NCBI GenBank assembly: GCA_949775045.1
Contig: OX459104.1
Span: 656,501 to 720,500, forward strand
Source: Metridium senile
Taxonomy: Eukaryota > Cnidaria > Anthozoa > Actiniaria > Metridiidae
Direction: 5' to 3'
DNA: 64,000 nucleotides
Part shown: positions 21,601 to 42,690 of the stretch, piece by piece
How the letters are laid out: each line of letters begins with the position of its first letter
Position numbering within the stretch: the first letter of the stretch is position 1
The notes under the pieces: generated by a model
What the model was told of the DNA's origin: nothing
Seen by the model: the letters and a program-made list of their open reading frames with translations, nothing else
Database searches by the model: none
Program-made: the position numbers and the translations under genes

Positions 21601-23166
21601 GAGGGTCAATATAATGGTGCATAATTGTTGTTGAGGTAATAACATTTAATTGTTTGATTGACAGCCGTCAGTTCTGGAGCTGTGTCGTACACAGGAGTTC
21701 TCTGGTCTACCAATCATATTAGAAGATAGTATCAAAGATAACTGTGGGACATATAGTGGTATGTACTGAATGATTGAATAAATGAATGAATAAATGAATG
21801 AATGGATGGATGATTGAATACATGAATGGATGGATGATTGAATAAATGAATGAATGGATGGATGATTGAATAAATGAATGAATGGATGGATGATTGAATA
21901 AATGGATGGGTAAATGAAAAGATGGATGAATGGAGGGATTAATGAATGGATCAATGAATGGATGGGTGAATGAATGGATGGATGGTATGTACTGAATCGA
22001 TGAATGAATGGATGGATGATTGAATAAATGAATGAATGGATGGATGATTGAATAAATGAATGGATCCATGGGTAAATGAAAAGATGGATTGTTGGAGGGA
22101 TTAATGAATGGATCAATGAATGGATGGGTGAATGATTGGATGGATGGATGAATGGATGGATGGATGAATGAATAGATGAATGAATAGATGAATGATAGAT
22201 AAATGGTGGATGGTTGAATAAATGGATTTAGATGGTTGAATAAATGGATGGATTCATGAACAAATGATTGAATGGATGGGTGAATGTAAGGATGGATTGA
22301 TAAATAAATGGATGAATGAATGGGTAGATAGATGAAAGGATTGAGATATGAAGAGATGAAGATATGCTTGAATGTATTCATGAATACATAATATGAATAC
22401 CATGGCTAATGAGATGTTATTGATTTGCAGCTAGTCAACCAGACTGCGTCCATGTTGTTATCGACCGTCATCTGATTACTGGACAAAACAACCAATCAAC
22501 TCTGCCCGCAGTACAGAATCTTATACTATATGCCAGGTACTAACTTGTGTCATCACTAATATTGTATGTTGCGTACTATATACAATATGAGTGACCGATC
22601 TGTATGAGATATACAGTTGCGAGTCTAAGACAAGCCACTGTATATCTCATACAGATCGGACACGAATATTGTATAGTACTTATGAGACTCCAACATTAGT
22701 TCTTTGATATTTTACTAAAATTGTCAAAATAAAAGTAAATCTGGCTGAGGAAATTCAAGTTAAAACTTATGCAAATCAGGATGAATCTGTATCGGATATA
22801 CAACCTCTGTCACGGACGTGAATTCTTTTGTCAATTGCTCATTAATTATTTATGAATTTTATAATTTTTATCAATTTGATGTCTTGGTTCATAGGAATCA
22901 TATTAAAAATATATTTGAATGTGTCAACTACGTATGAAAAAGCTTAGGTTTAATGAGGTGAGCTTTCAGACAAATTGGCCATCCTCACGGCTATAACAAT
23001 GATAAGGGGCCTGGCGAAAGCTTGGCTTATTAAAATCATAGCTTTTTTAGACATAGTTGGTAACACAACTTTATGTTCAATGTTATGTTGTGTATTATAT
23101 TGGAATTAACACCATGTCTCTGTGTTTTCTTTTAGACAAGGAAAATCAAAGCAAACACACAGCTGA
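18654..23166 (+). CDS. GATD1: GATD1-like protein (class 1 glutamine amidotransferase-like fold)
   Basis: Eight coding exons: 18654-18702, 18875-18951, 19402-19507, 20223-20330, 20728-20825, 21665-21758, 22431-22536 and 23136-23166. Together 669 nt (222 aa), all GT-AG and in frame; the human protein is about the same length. Landmarks are [69 protein letters not shown] and [11 protein letters not shown]. The fold belongs to the DJ-1/PfpI-like superfamily, but where active members have a Cys at the nucleophile elbow this protein has Gly (AIGHG), as I recall for human GATD1. It is thus probably not a classical amidotransferase, and its role is poorly known. The ten-residue last exon rests on a good acceptor (TTTCTTTTAG) and an early TGA, and is the least certain part. 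A possible AATAAA lies at 23410. Confidence 0.88.
19655..20060 (+). repeat. ATC repeats and tRNA-like fragment in GATD1 intron 3
   Basis: Imperfect ATC repeats surround a tRNA-like stretch at about 19735-19812 with an A-box-like GTGTAGGGGCTAACACA and a B-box GGGTTCAATTCC-like sequence (GGGGTTCAATTCC). It looks like a decayed SINE head, not a functional tRNA. Confidence 0.55.
20353..20580 (+). mobile_element. Tandem-unit repeat family, two units (GATD1 intron 4)
   Basis: Two GGAAACTAGC units at about 20370 and 20486 are separated by a partial tail (AACTTAACTTTACTTAAA). The downstream flank reads GTTTCAAGCTTTA, a decayed end. Confidence 0.75.
20836..21545 (+). repeat. GAT minisatellite with 27-bp unit (GATD1 intron 5)
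   Basis: The unit is GGTGGTAATGATGATGAC plus AGTGATGAT, about ten copies at 21045-21320, flanked by less regular GAT repeats. A secondary duplication begins with AACCAGGTAGTAATGATAG, present three times (near 21000, 21345 and 21497). Its acidic open frame is not continuous with exon 5. Confidence 0.88.
21768..22330 (+). repeat. TGAA/TGGA tetranucleotide repeat (GATD1 intron 6)
   Basis: TGAATGGATGGATGATTGAA-like units. It starts about 10 bp after the exon 6 donor and fills most of the intron. Confidence 0.88.
22574..22681. mobile_element. Short foldback in GATD1 intron 7
   Basis: CCGATCTGTATGAGATATAC at about 22596 is inverted at about 22638 (CTGTATATCTCATACAGATC). The outer arms pair ATACAATAT with ATATTGTAT. 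Confidence 0.75.
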
Positions 23167-23784
23167 TTCGCATGTAAAAAGGAAGAGAATTAAAGCATTT
23201 ATATTAAAATTATATAGGTTATGCTCCGTAGTAATGTTTGTAAGTAATGTAAGTAGAATGTTCTCTATTGGTCTCACAAATGTCGTAGGCTTGGTCTGCA
23301 ATGTTTCAACTGCTACTGCTGTCCCTATCAGGCAATGGGTTTTATTGTGGTGTAAACCTTCACCGTTTGTGAGACAAATGAGCAACACCTTACTCAAAAT
23401 ATATATTTTAATAAATAAGTCATTGAAAACAAATGAAAAAAACATGTTTCAAAAATTACTGTTATTTCTTAGCCCCTGCACAGCTGCTGCGAAGTGCTTC
23501 CAGTAGGGGAATGACGAGAACCAAAAGCACCTCACAGTGGCTGCACAGGAGAAGATTATTTCTTAGATTGATTGATTTCGTGGTGTTTTATGTTTATATC
23601 TTTTTTTTCAAAGTTTACAACTTTTTTCTTCATTGACAAGTTTTTATATTTTACTGGTAATTAATGTAATTTTAGCATCATGACATGATACCTATTTCAA
23701 AAATCGTTGTCGCAGTCACCAGTTACAATCAACACTGCTAAGTCTGAAAAGGATGTCGGTTATTTCATTTTTGTAATTACAAGT

Positions 23785-23960
23785 TTTCTGTGTATGATTA
23801 TGATTGTCGCGGAGAAATAAGCAATTTATGCAATTGCAATTATAGAAGCCCAAAAAAAAAAAAAATTGGGGCTTCAACGGGATTTGAACCCATGACCTTT
23901 GCAGTACCGGTGCAATGCTCTACCAACTGAGCTATGAAGTCACATATGTTGGTAGGAGAC
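23785..23960 (-). mobile_element. tRNA-Thr-like element, copy 1
   Basis: The minus strand at 23869-23941 folds as a tRNA: A-box TAGCTCAGTTGGTAGAGC, anticodon stem TTGCA/TGCAA with loop CCGGTAC (anticodon GGT, Thr), T-arm ATGGG/CCCGT and B-box GGTTCAAATCC. Position 33 is C instead of U and one acceptor pair is mismatched. Downstream follow a T-tract, GGGCTTCTATAATTGCAATT and TTATTTCTCCGCGAC, shared with the copies at 33314 and 51693. A mobile element rather than a working tRNA gene. Confidence 0.75.
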
Positions 23961-24447
23961 AGAATTACAAGTTTTTTTCCCTGAATTCTTCCGTTCACCA
24001 CTGCAACTGCTTAATGTTATGATAATTATATTACAAACACCATACAACCAAATTAAATCATTAGAAGAACCTGTGCTAAAAAAAAGAGAAAAAAAGCTTT
24101 GCAGCCTTAGAACACTTGACTGTAGCGACAAAGATTTTTGAAATAGGTGTATAAAATTGTTTTTCATTTGTTACCATGGAGAAGAGAAGAAATTATAGTA
24201 GAAGTGTTTTTAATATTTAGTTTTTTTTTTTTCATGACATTATCCCTGATGTAAACATGCAAACACATTTACAATTGTTAATAAAAAACATACAAAAATT
24301 ATTTCTATTTGATAGTATTAATATTAATCTACATACCACAATTGGTTCCAAAGAAAAGTTACACTTTGCACAATATATTATTACCAGTGTGGATGGAAAC
24401 AACAACATTATCATTATCATAATACATGTAAATGTTCGGCTACAATA

Positions 24448-24845
24448 GTCCCATACACGGTTCCCTGCGACATCTTACTGCTGTTTTCGACTTTCTGCGA
24501 ACTCAGACTTTCCAACAGCTTGTTGTAAAATACGTATTTTGCTGATGTCAATCAAGGATTTAAAAGGTACCAATTAATTTTGATTGATGGCAGCTAAAAA
24601 CGTATTTCACAGCAAGCCGCGGAAATGTCTGAGTTCACAGAAAGTTGAAAACCGCAGTAAAGGTAGACAGGTTTTTGCATTGAAGGGAGACGAAACTTGA
24701 GCTTGCAATGATAGAGACCTTTTAACAACTAGCTGGACAAGTATTCATGTGTCTCTATCATTGCAAGCTCATTGTGCATCTCACTTCAATGCAAAGGCCC
24801 AGCTACCTTTCAAGATGGTACAGGGAACTGTGAAGGGAACTATAG
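24448..24845. mobile_element. MITE, GCTTGCAATGATAGAGAC family, complete copy with nested MITE
   Basis: The arms contain TTCCCTGCGACATCTT, GGTTTTTGCATTGAAG and GAGCTTGCAATGATAGAGAC on the left, inverted on the right (TCTCTATCATTGCAAGCTC, ATGCAAAGGCCCAGC, AAGATGGTACAGGGAAC). The left arm is split by 24478-24657. Confidence 0.8.
24478..24657. mobile_element. 180-bp MITE nested in MITE, TA duplication
   Basis: Ends CTGCTGTTTTCGACTTTCTG and, inverted, CAGAAAGTTGAAAACCGCAG. TA occurs at 24476-24477 and 24658-24659. The host arm is continuous if the insert is removed. Confidence 0.8.
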
Positions 24846-26921
24846 TTTACATGCATAATATAAATGATATGTTCTTGAACTGTTAAGTGGACTATTCAAT
24901 GCTTTTAACCAGTTTAAAACTTGTCCTGGTTGAACTGTTTTAAAACCCATAGAGTCAATCCTGTGTTAGTTATACATGCCAATCAATCATCCAGTCATCT
25001 TGTGATATCTATGGTTTTGAGGATTACAGATACATGTACATTTAAGAACGCATAAAATCACCCAGTTATGGGCGTAAAACTGCACAATCTTCACCTCATT
25101 TTGAATCATAATTTATTATTTATTTCGATTTATTTAATTGTATTTATTATTTAATATTTAGATAATTTATTCTATTTGAAAGAAGACTAAAGAGTAAGTG
25201 GTAATCTTTTTTTAACGTTTTATAAAACTAATTATAATAGTGTAGAGGTAGTCCTTAGTTATTGATAGACAAGATAGAACAGCTCTTTCTCCATGTACCA
25301 GACACAGTCTATGTAATTCAATATACAGTGTAAACAACAAAAGACTACAATTTAAACAAAGAACAAAGCTAACAAAGAATACAATAGGTTTACAGTACAT
25401 GCAGAAGAACCCAGGCACGAGAACGATAAGAGTGAGCCCAATCCAATTATTTTTCGATAGGTGTATGATTTCAAAGAAGAATATTTCATGATGAATTCAT
25501 ATAAGAACCATGCAGTAAATATTATAATTCTAAATGGTTGTTTATTGTGTTATTCCTATTACAAAATATAGTAAAATGTTTTTTTCTGAAAAGCTTTTAT
25601 TCTATGATTTGTACATTCTTAGCTTTCTGTTCAGATTGAACGCTGACTTGGTTTATGCGGAGTTAATATAAGGACTCTATTATAATATTAACTGGTTTAT
25701 GGAAACATTTTTAAATTTCACTGTCTTCACTTTCAGTTTCATTACAAACTTCAGCACAAAGCGCAAAAAGTGTAACCACTAGTTCTTAATTTATTTGTAA
25801 ATAATTACATGCATATCTTTTGTGGCTATTTTAAAGCTCTCACATGCCTTACTTGGTTAAACCAGTATCTTATAACAGAAATGCTACAGTTAAATGTACA
25901 AAATTCTATGCAAAGAATATGAGGGGGTGGCAAACAGTACCTTGCAAAACATGGGTAGTGGTAACTTTTGAAAAGCTTTATGATGAGTCTCCAAATCTCA
26001 TTTTTGTCTCAGATTTTTCTCCCTTTTCAAAAAAGTTAAAGTCTCTGTCCCAGATTTTCTGAAAACCTCTGCATCTTGACAGGTCTTATCATAAATTTTC
26101 TACGTTTATGTCATATTTGAGTAAAAGTGGACATTACTTTTGAGATTGATGCTGCACTATATGCATTACCTTTCAGTTGTTACTTGATGGAGGACATTTG
26201 TTCTCTTTAGCTATATACTAGCTAACTTAGACATGGCAAACAAACACATAATTTGCATGCAAAACTGACAAAGTCCAACAAAACATTCAAAACTAATCGG
26301 AAACTAAATCTAATCAAATATGAGCTTTAGCTTTGAAAATGCTTAGCTAACTAACTATATGATGCTACCAATTTCTTCAATATGTTACAATTCCTTACGT
26401 TTAAGTATTGGCTGAAAATATCATAAATATTACAATCTTCAACATACATTCCCTTAAATTAATCATTCATTTGCACTTCATTTAGCATGTACGTACTATA
26501 ACGTCATGAGGACTTTGCTTAAATGTACAACTCTGACTAGTTTTAAAGCTGTCTGCATTGTAAAAAAAATATCAGGCTTCCTTCCAAAAATTAGCAAGAA
26601 ACTTTTTAAGTGTAGCCAGCGGTACATCCAGAATTTTCTTTGTAAAGTCCGACTTTAAGAAGAAAATTCTGAATGCAATGCAGGGTTTTTAAGTGTAGTG
26701 TTGTATTAATTCAGTGTAGAGTAAAGACATTTACTTACCTATATCAAAATCTAACATACAATCTTAACCGTGAAAAATATTATTAATTACCAATGAGATC
26801 CCAGAGAACATATTATTATACAAAATCCCCAGAAATATGCGCCGGGCCAAATATTGGCCTCTGATGTACAAATTTGTTAAATTATTTAAAAATTCTTCCT
26901 GATTATTTAAATGGCTATTAA

Positions 26922-37427
<10,506 letters not shown>

Positions 37428-37994
37428 TTTGGATGCGTTGTAAAGCAAAATAAAGGCGAAATTCAGCCGTTTAAAGCAACGAAACAGAATTCATCAGCCA
37501 TGTTTCCTTGAAGCTGGGGACGACGACCGAGGGAATGGGAAAGAAACGGCGTGATTTATAACACCCCACCTGATTGGTTGGATAAAACAATAAGTGTTAT
37601 TTTAAACACTTTATAAGGCGCCATTTGATTGGTTGAAAGGCCAATTATTTTATATTTATGAAAATTGACGTAATTTGGGATTTTTATGAATTAATTAGAA
37701 CCAAAAACATAAAAACAAAACCTAAAGAAGGGGAAATTATATCTAAATCAAAGAAAACGACAAAATATTCGATGGAACTCGAGAGAGACATTTTATGTTG
37801 TCATGACGACTGTAGATTCATGACGCCAACCCCTATCGCGCGCTGCCCAAATGACGTCATAGAGGAATTATTCACAAAACACAAACCAGGTGAAAAATGA
37901 AATTACATCGAAATATTATTTTTGCATTTTGAAAATGTCCTGATTATCGTAGCCATTCTGCATGCAATCGATTCAAGGGCTATTTAGCCGAATA
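37428..37994. promoter_or_regulatory. Bidirectional promoter region of STK38 and TSSK-like gene
   Basis: It contains two identical TGATTGGTTG boxes (37571-37580 and 37626-37635), which are inverted CCAAT (NF-Y type) sites, and a perfect CRE palindrome TGACGTCA at 37852-37859, about 135 bp before the TSSK ATG. The STK38 ATG lies in CCAAAATGGCTGG, a YY1-like context. CREM/CREB control of testis genes through such sites is known in mammals; its relevance here is inferred. Confidence 0.5.
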
Positions 37995-40900
37995 ATGTCG
38001 AAGTTTTCCGAGGATCGCCGAGTGTTAATCGATCGGAGATACGAAATTGTCGATGGGGTACGATTGGGGGAAGGAACTTACGCTAAAGTGAAGTGTGCGT
38101 TCTCGAGAGATATGAAAATACATGTGGCTGTTAAAGTGATCGACAGGAAAAGAGCACCCAAGGATTTTATTAACAAGTTTTTGCCAAGAGAGCTTGTCAT
38201 CATACAAACAATTAACCATCCACATATTATAGAGGTTTATGATGTGTTCGAGGTAAGTGAAGCAATGAATAGATGGATGGATGGATGGATGAATGAATGA
38301 ATGGGTAGATAAATGAATAGATGGATGGATGGATGGATGGATGGATGGATGGATGGATGGATGGATGGATGGATGGATGGATGGATGGATGAATGAATGG
38401 GTAGATAAATGAATAGATGGATGGATGGATGGACGGACGGACGGACGGACGGATGAATGAATGAATGGTTAGATAAATGAATGGATGGATGGATGGATTA
38501 ATGAATGAATTAACGAATGGAAGGATGGCGAAATGGATGGATTGAATGAATGGATAAATGCATGAATGCATTAATGACCGAATTAATGAATGGTTGGATG
38601 GATTGAATGAATGAATGGATAAATGCATGAATGCATTAATGACCGAATTAATGAATGGTTGGATGGATTGAATGAATGAATGGATAAATGCATGAATGCA
38701 TTAATGACCGAATTAATGGGTGGATGGATGGATTGAATGAATGAATGGATAAATGCATGAATGCATTAATGACCGAATTAATGAATGGTTGGATGGATTG
38801 AATGAATGAATGAGTGGATAAATGCATGAATGCATTAATGACCGAATTAATGAATGGTTGGATGGATTGAATGAATGAATGGATAAATGCATGAATGCAT
38901 TAATGACCGAATTAATGGGTGGATGGATTGAATGAATGAATGAATGGATAAATGCATGAATGCATTAATGACCGAATTAATGGGTGGATGGATGGATTGA
39001 ATGAATGAATGGATAAATGCATGAATGCATTAATGACCGAATTAATGAATGGTTGGATGGATTGAATGAATGAATGGATAAATGCATGAATGCATTAATG
39101 ACCGAATTAATGAATGGTTGGATGGTTGGATGGTTGGATGGTTGGATGGTTGGATGGTTGGATGGTTGGATGGTTGGATGGTTGGATGGTTGGATGGTTG
39201 GATGGTTGGATGGATGGATGGATGGATGGATGGATGGATGGATACATATAGATAAATTGTTGAATGAATAAATGAATGAATGGGTGGGTGCATGGGTGGA
39301 AGGGTGGATGGATGGATGAAAGAATGAGCAATGAATGGATGCGGAATGAATGAATGAATGATTGGATGGGTTGGTGGATTGGCGGGTGGGTGGATGTCTT
39401 CACTGAGCATCCACGTACGTAAAAATTCTTCTTACCATATCCGTCAATCTTCTTACCATATACATTCAATCTTCTTACCATACATTCAATCTTCTTACCA
39501 GACTTTCAATCTTCTTACCACACATTCAATCTTCTTACCATACATTCAATCTTCTTACCAGACATTCAATCTTCTTACCACACATTCAATCTTCTTACCA
39601 TAAATTCAATCTTCTTACCATACATTCAATCTTCTTACCATACATTCAATCTTCTTACCATACATTCAATCTTCAAAACATACATTCAATCTTCTTACCA
39701 TACATTCAATCTTCTTTCCATATATTTTCAGGTTGGTCAGAAAGTTTACGTGATAATGGAGTACGCTGAGAAAGGGGACTTACTTGACCACATCAAAAGA
39801 AACAGCTGCATACGTGAAAACAGAGCTAAAGCAATATTTCTCCAGCTTATAGAGGCAGTAGAATTCTGCCACAAACAGGGAATTGTACATCGAGATTTAA
39901 AATGTGAAAATGTTTTAATCAACAAATTCAACGAGGTTAAACTTACAGATTTTGGTTTTGCAAAGTTTAACCCTCAAAAAGAACTGTGTCATACATTCTG
40001 TGGGTCAGCGGCTTACGCTGCTTTGGAGATATTACAAGGTAAAAAAACAGCAAAGCTTTTTGGGATTCCTGCGTCACGTGAACAAGAAAAGGAGATTGCG
40101 TTTTGTACGACGTCAGTGTTTCGTTAACGTGACACAGGAAGCCCAAATCAGTATTAATACAAATAACTAATAGTCCCCTTCCCAGTTCCCTGCGCCATCT
40201 TGAAAGGTAGCCGGGCCTTTGCATCAAAGCGAGACGAACGTTGAGCTTGCAATGATAGAGACACGTGAATAATAGTTCCCTTAACAGCTTCCTGCGCCAT
40301 CTTGAAAGGTAGCCGGGCCTTTACATCAAAGCGAGACGAACGTTGAGCTTGCAATGATAGAGACACGTGAATAATTGTCTCGCGAGGTGTTAAAAAGTCT
40401 CTATCAATGCAAGCTAAAGCTCAACGTTCGTCTCTCTTCGATGCAAAGGCCCGGCTATACCTTTATTTCAAGATGGCGCAGGGAGCTATGAAGGGAAGTA
40501 TTGCAAATAGTTCTTGAGAAAACTGCACACGAACCCCTTACATCAGTCAGTGACCAAATAAGGGCATAACAAACCCAGCACGTGATCACGCTACACGACT
40601 AGTTCATATAAGGATATATATAGATTTAAACTAGCAGCCTATTGAATGCGCATTTAAGCTTAGTTAGTGGAATTGGAAAGTACGATATTCTTGGTTTGCA
40701 ACCATTCCCAGGAGATTGAATTGAACAAATGAAACGGCAGCCATGCTGGTGGTCTTGACAAAAGAAAACCATCACCGTGACTGGTGGTACTTTTGTTCAA
40801 TTCACTCTCCTGGGAATGCTGGTTGCAAACCAAGAAAATATTTATTCCCCTTCCAGGTATTGAATACGATGGTGAAATGGCCGATATATGGAGCTTGGGC

Positions 40901-41155
40901 GTGGTTCTCTTCACTATGGTAACGGGGCGAATGCCGTTCGATGACTCAAACATGTCTAATTTAAAGAATCAAATCAAACAGGGCGTGGTGTTTCGAAAAC
41001 CGAAGCAGCAGGTCTCTGCAGAGTGCAAGGACTTGATCACTAGGATGTTAACGCGAAACCGCCATCATAGGATAACTATTTCGGGTATTAAGCAACATCA
41101 ATGGCTGACGGAGAACTCTATCACAAGTAGTACAAGGACTGTTAACTCTGTATGA
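37995..41155 (+). CDS. Testis-specific serine kinase-like protein (TSSK family)
   Basis: Three coding exons: 37995-38252, 39732-40038 and 40857-41155, giving 287 aa. Starting at the weaker upstream ATG (37962, T at -3) would add 11 residues; 37995 has A at -3 and fits the family better. Seen: [16 protein letters not shown] glycine loop (about 23-39), [15 protein letters not shown] with catalytic Lys47, HRDLKCEN (139-146), DFGFAK (159-164), [20 protein letters not shown] and a C-terminal [31 protein letters not shown] and the CGSAAYAA activation segment are TSSK signatures. The APE motif reads ALE (Leu at 184, codon TTG at 40023-40025), an unusual loss of the conserved Pro. In mammals TSSKs act in late spermatid differentiation. 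The closest paralogue (TSSK1/2/3 type) cannot be fixed here. Introns hold minisatellites and MITEs. Confidence 0.9.
38270..38518 (+). repeat. TGGA tetranucleotide repeat (TSSK intron 1)
   Basis: Mostly pure ATGG runs, with a short GGAC variant run at about 38430-38450. It begins about 18 bp after the exon 1 donor. Confidence 0.9.
38519..39115 (+). repeat. 65-bp minisatellite (TSSK intron 1)
   Basis: GACCGAATTAATG recurs at 38576, 38641, 38706, 38771, 38840, 38905, 38970, 39035 and 39100, so spacing is 65 bp with one 69. Each unit contains the palindrome-like TGCATGAATGCA. Confidence 0.92.
39116..39360 (+). repeat. TTGGATGG octamer array and degenerate tail
   Basis: About eleven copies of GGTTGGAT followed by ATGG and TGAATGAA repeats. 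Confidence 0.9.
39420..39722 (+). repeat. 20-bp minisatellite (TSSK intron 1)
   Basis: About fifteen copies of CTTCTTACCATACATTCAAT, with small changes in the CATACA part. It ends about 10 bp before the exon 2 acceptor and may supply the pyrimidine tract. Confidence 0.92.
40168..40500. mobile_element. MITE, GCTTGCAATGATAGAGAC family, duplicated arm (TSSK intron 2)
   Basis: The arm CTGCGCCATCTTGAAAGGTA, GCCGGGCCTTT, GAGACGAACGTTGAGCTTGC is present twice in tandem (about 40186-40265 and 40288-40370) and once inverted (about 40395-40490). The arms carry CAAGATGGCGCAG, close to a YY1 site. Confidence 0.8.
40684..40841. mobile_element. Foldback MITE (TSSK intron 2)
   Basis: ATATTCTTGGTTTGCAACC, TTCCCAGGAGA and ATTGAACAAA on the left, inverted on the right. 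It ends about 15 bp before the exon 3 acceptor. Confidence 0.8.
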
Positions 41156-41229
41156 ATGAAAACAACTCAAACATATATAAAACGTACTAAATATTTTCAA
41201 ATACTTAAAGCGTCAACTATTTTGAAATG

Positions 41230-41379
41230 ACTAGAGTGATTTTCATATGACCGTGATAGGATAGGCAAACTAATAGTTAGTAGTAAACACTAAACCCATT
41301 GTTTTCTTTTGCTCTTTATCAACTACCACAAACTAAATGGTCTATTTTCTTGCACGGTCATATGAAAATCACTCTAGTT
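41230..41379. mobile_element. MITE with ACTAGAGTGATTTTCATATG ends
   Basis: Inverted ends of about 27 bp (CACGGTCATATGAAAATCAC on the right). The interior has AATAGTTAGTAGTAAACACT and TTGTTTTCTTTTGCTCTTTA. A related copy lies at 50650-50830. Confidence 0.75.
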
Positions 41380-41549
41380 AAAAACACTAAAACCATGACA
41401 TAAAAACAAAATAGTTATTAACTAATAGTTTATGTGATAGTGACTATTTAGTGGTTATCACTCAAACAGAAATATCAAATACAAAAGGAAACAATGCCTT
41501 TACAATAACTTTACTTGTCTTTGATAGTGACTAATAGTCACTAAATAAG

Positions 41550-41895
41550 AAATATTCCACAGTAGCAATTTGATTCTATTTCATGGATATAGTGTTTGCG
41601 CTCTATTCCACAGTAGCAATTTTATTATATTTCATATGGATATATTGTTTGTGCTCTATTACACAATAGCAATTTTATTTTATTTCATAAATATAGTGTT
41701 TTCGCTCTATTCCACAGTAGCAATTTTAGTGTTTGCGCTTTATTCCACAGTTCCAATTTGATATGATTTCATTTCATGGATATAATGTTTGTGCTCTATA
41801 TTACACAATAGCAATTTGATTCTATTTCGTGGATATAATGTTTGTGCTCTCTTACACAATAGCAATTTTATTTTATTTCATGGATATAGTGTCAG
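41550..41895 (+). repeat. About 50-bp tandem repeat
   Basis: Units read TTCCACAGTAGCAATTT, then ATTTCATGGATATA, then GTGTTTGYGCTCTA. About seven copies, diverged. Confidence 0.8.
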
Positions 41896-42195
41896 CGCTC
41901 TAGATCTTATAAAATAGCGTCCTCGATACTTCGCACGTGAGATAAACATGGCAATATACTACAAAATTAAAAAATAACTGAATGGACGATTTACAGGAAA
42001 ATAATAATTTTAATATTCTCAAACATTTATAAGTTTGTATACATATTTCAGTAATATAGTTCCATACTCTTACTTGATCGACAAGCATATACAATAAATA
42101 AAATCTCAATAATAAAATATAAATATATTTTCTGAAATGAAATAAAAAACATCTTAAAAGCTTAAATTATATATTCGTAGCAGTTCATTCCCCAG

Positions 42196-42510
42196 CTGTT
42201 AAATACAATAGGTTCCCAGTACAGGAAATTTAGCGTGGAAATTATTCTTAAGAATTTGACTACAGCTCAACAAAATGAAACACTTCAAAATTCCCTGAGC
42301 TGTTGTGAAATTCTAAAGAATATTTTACATTTACATGTTAAATACAATAGGTTCCCCCAGTGCAGGAATGAAAGCGTGTAATATATTCTTTAGAATTTGA
42401 CTACAGCTCGTGGTTGTTTATGGAATGAACACATTATCAAACAATTGAAACTTAAAAGTTCCATGGGCTGTAGTGAAATTCTAAAGAATATTCTACATGC
42501 TATCGAGGCT
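42196..42510. repeat. Duplicated palindromic repeat downstream of TSSK
   Basis: AAATACAATAGGTTCCC starts two copies (about 42199 and 42340). Within each, AGAATTTGACTACAGCTC pairs with GAGCTGTTGTGAAATTCT-like sequence. Confidence 0.7.
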
Positions 42511-42690
42511 GCAGATTGTTCAACGAGACTCTTTTTGTTTGATAATGTGCATGTGTACATTCCTTTAACTACCGAGAGTTGTAGTCAATTTCTGAAGTAT
42601 ATATTATACACTATCGAATCTTGAGGTTGATCGAGGTGAGAACATTGAAATGGCCTAGCTATTATATTATTTACCTAAAAGTTTCATCCA

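Larger units (their letters stand above)
23167..26921. other. Intergenic region between convergent GATD1 and STK38
   Basis: No gene recognised. It contains the tRNA-like element at 23785-23960 and the nested MITEs at 24448-24845. The remainder, including 24850-26900, is AT-rich unique-looking sequence with nothing I can name, apart from a small inverted repeat near 26630-26670 (AGAATTTTCTT). Confidence 0.55.

Noticed and set aside
21646..22381. Minus-strand frames of Ser/Ile/His/Pro repeats
   Set aside because: Tetranucleotide repeat in GATD1 intron 6, antisense to the gene.
23057..23506. 149-residue plus-strand frame
   Set aside because: It overlaps the last GATD1 exon in another frame, and the composition does not look like a protein. 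The real exon is short (23136-23166).
23869..23941. Functional tRNA-Thr gene
   Set aside because: U33 is replaced, one acceptor pair is mismatched, and the sequence is embedded in a repeated element with other copies.
39420..39722. CRISPR-like array
   Set aside because: The 20-bp units follow one another without spacers, in an intron of a eukaryotic gene.
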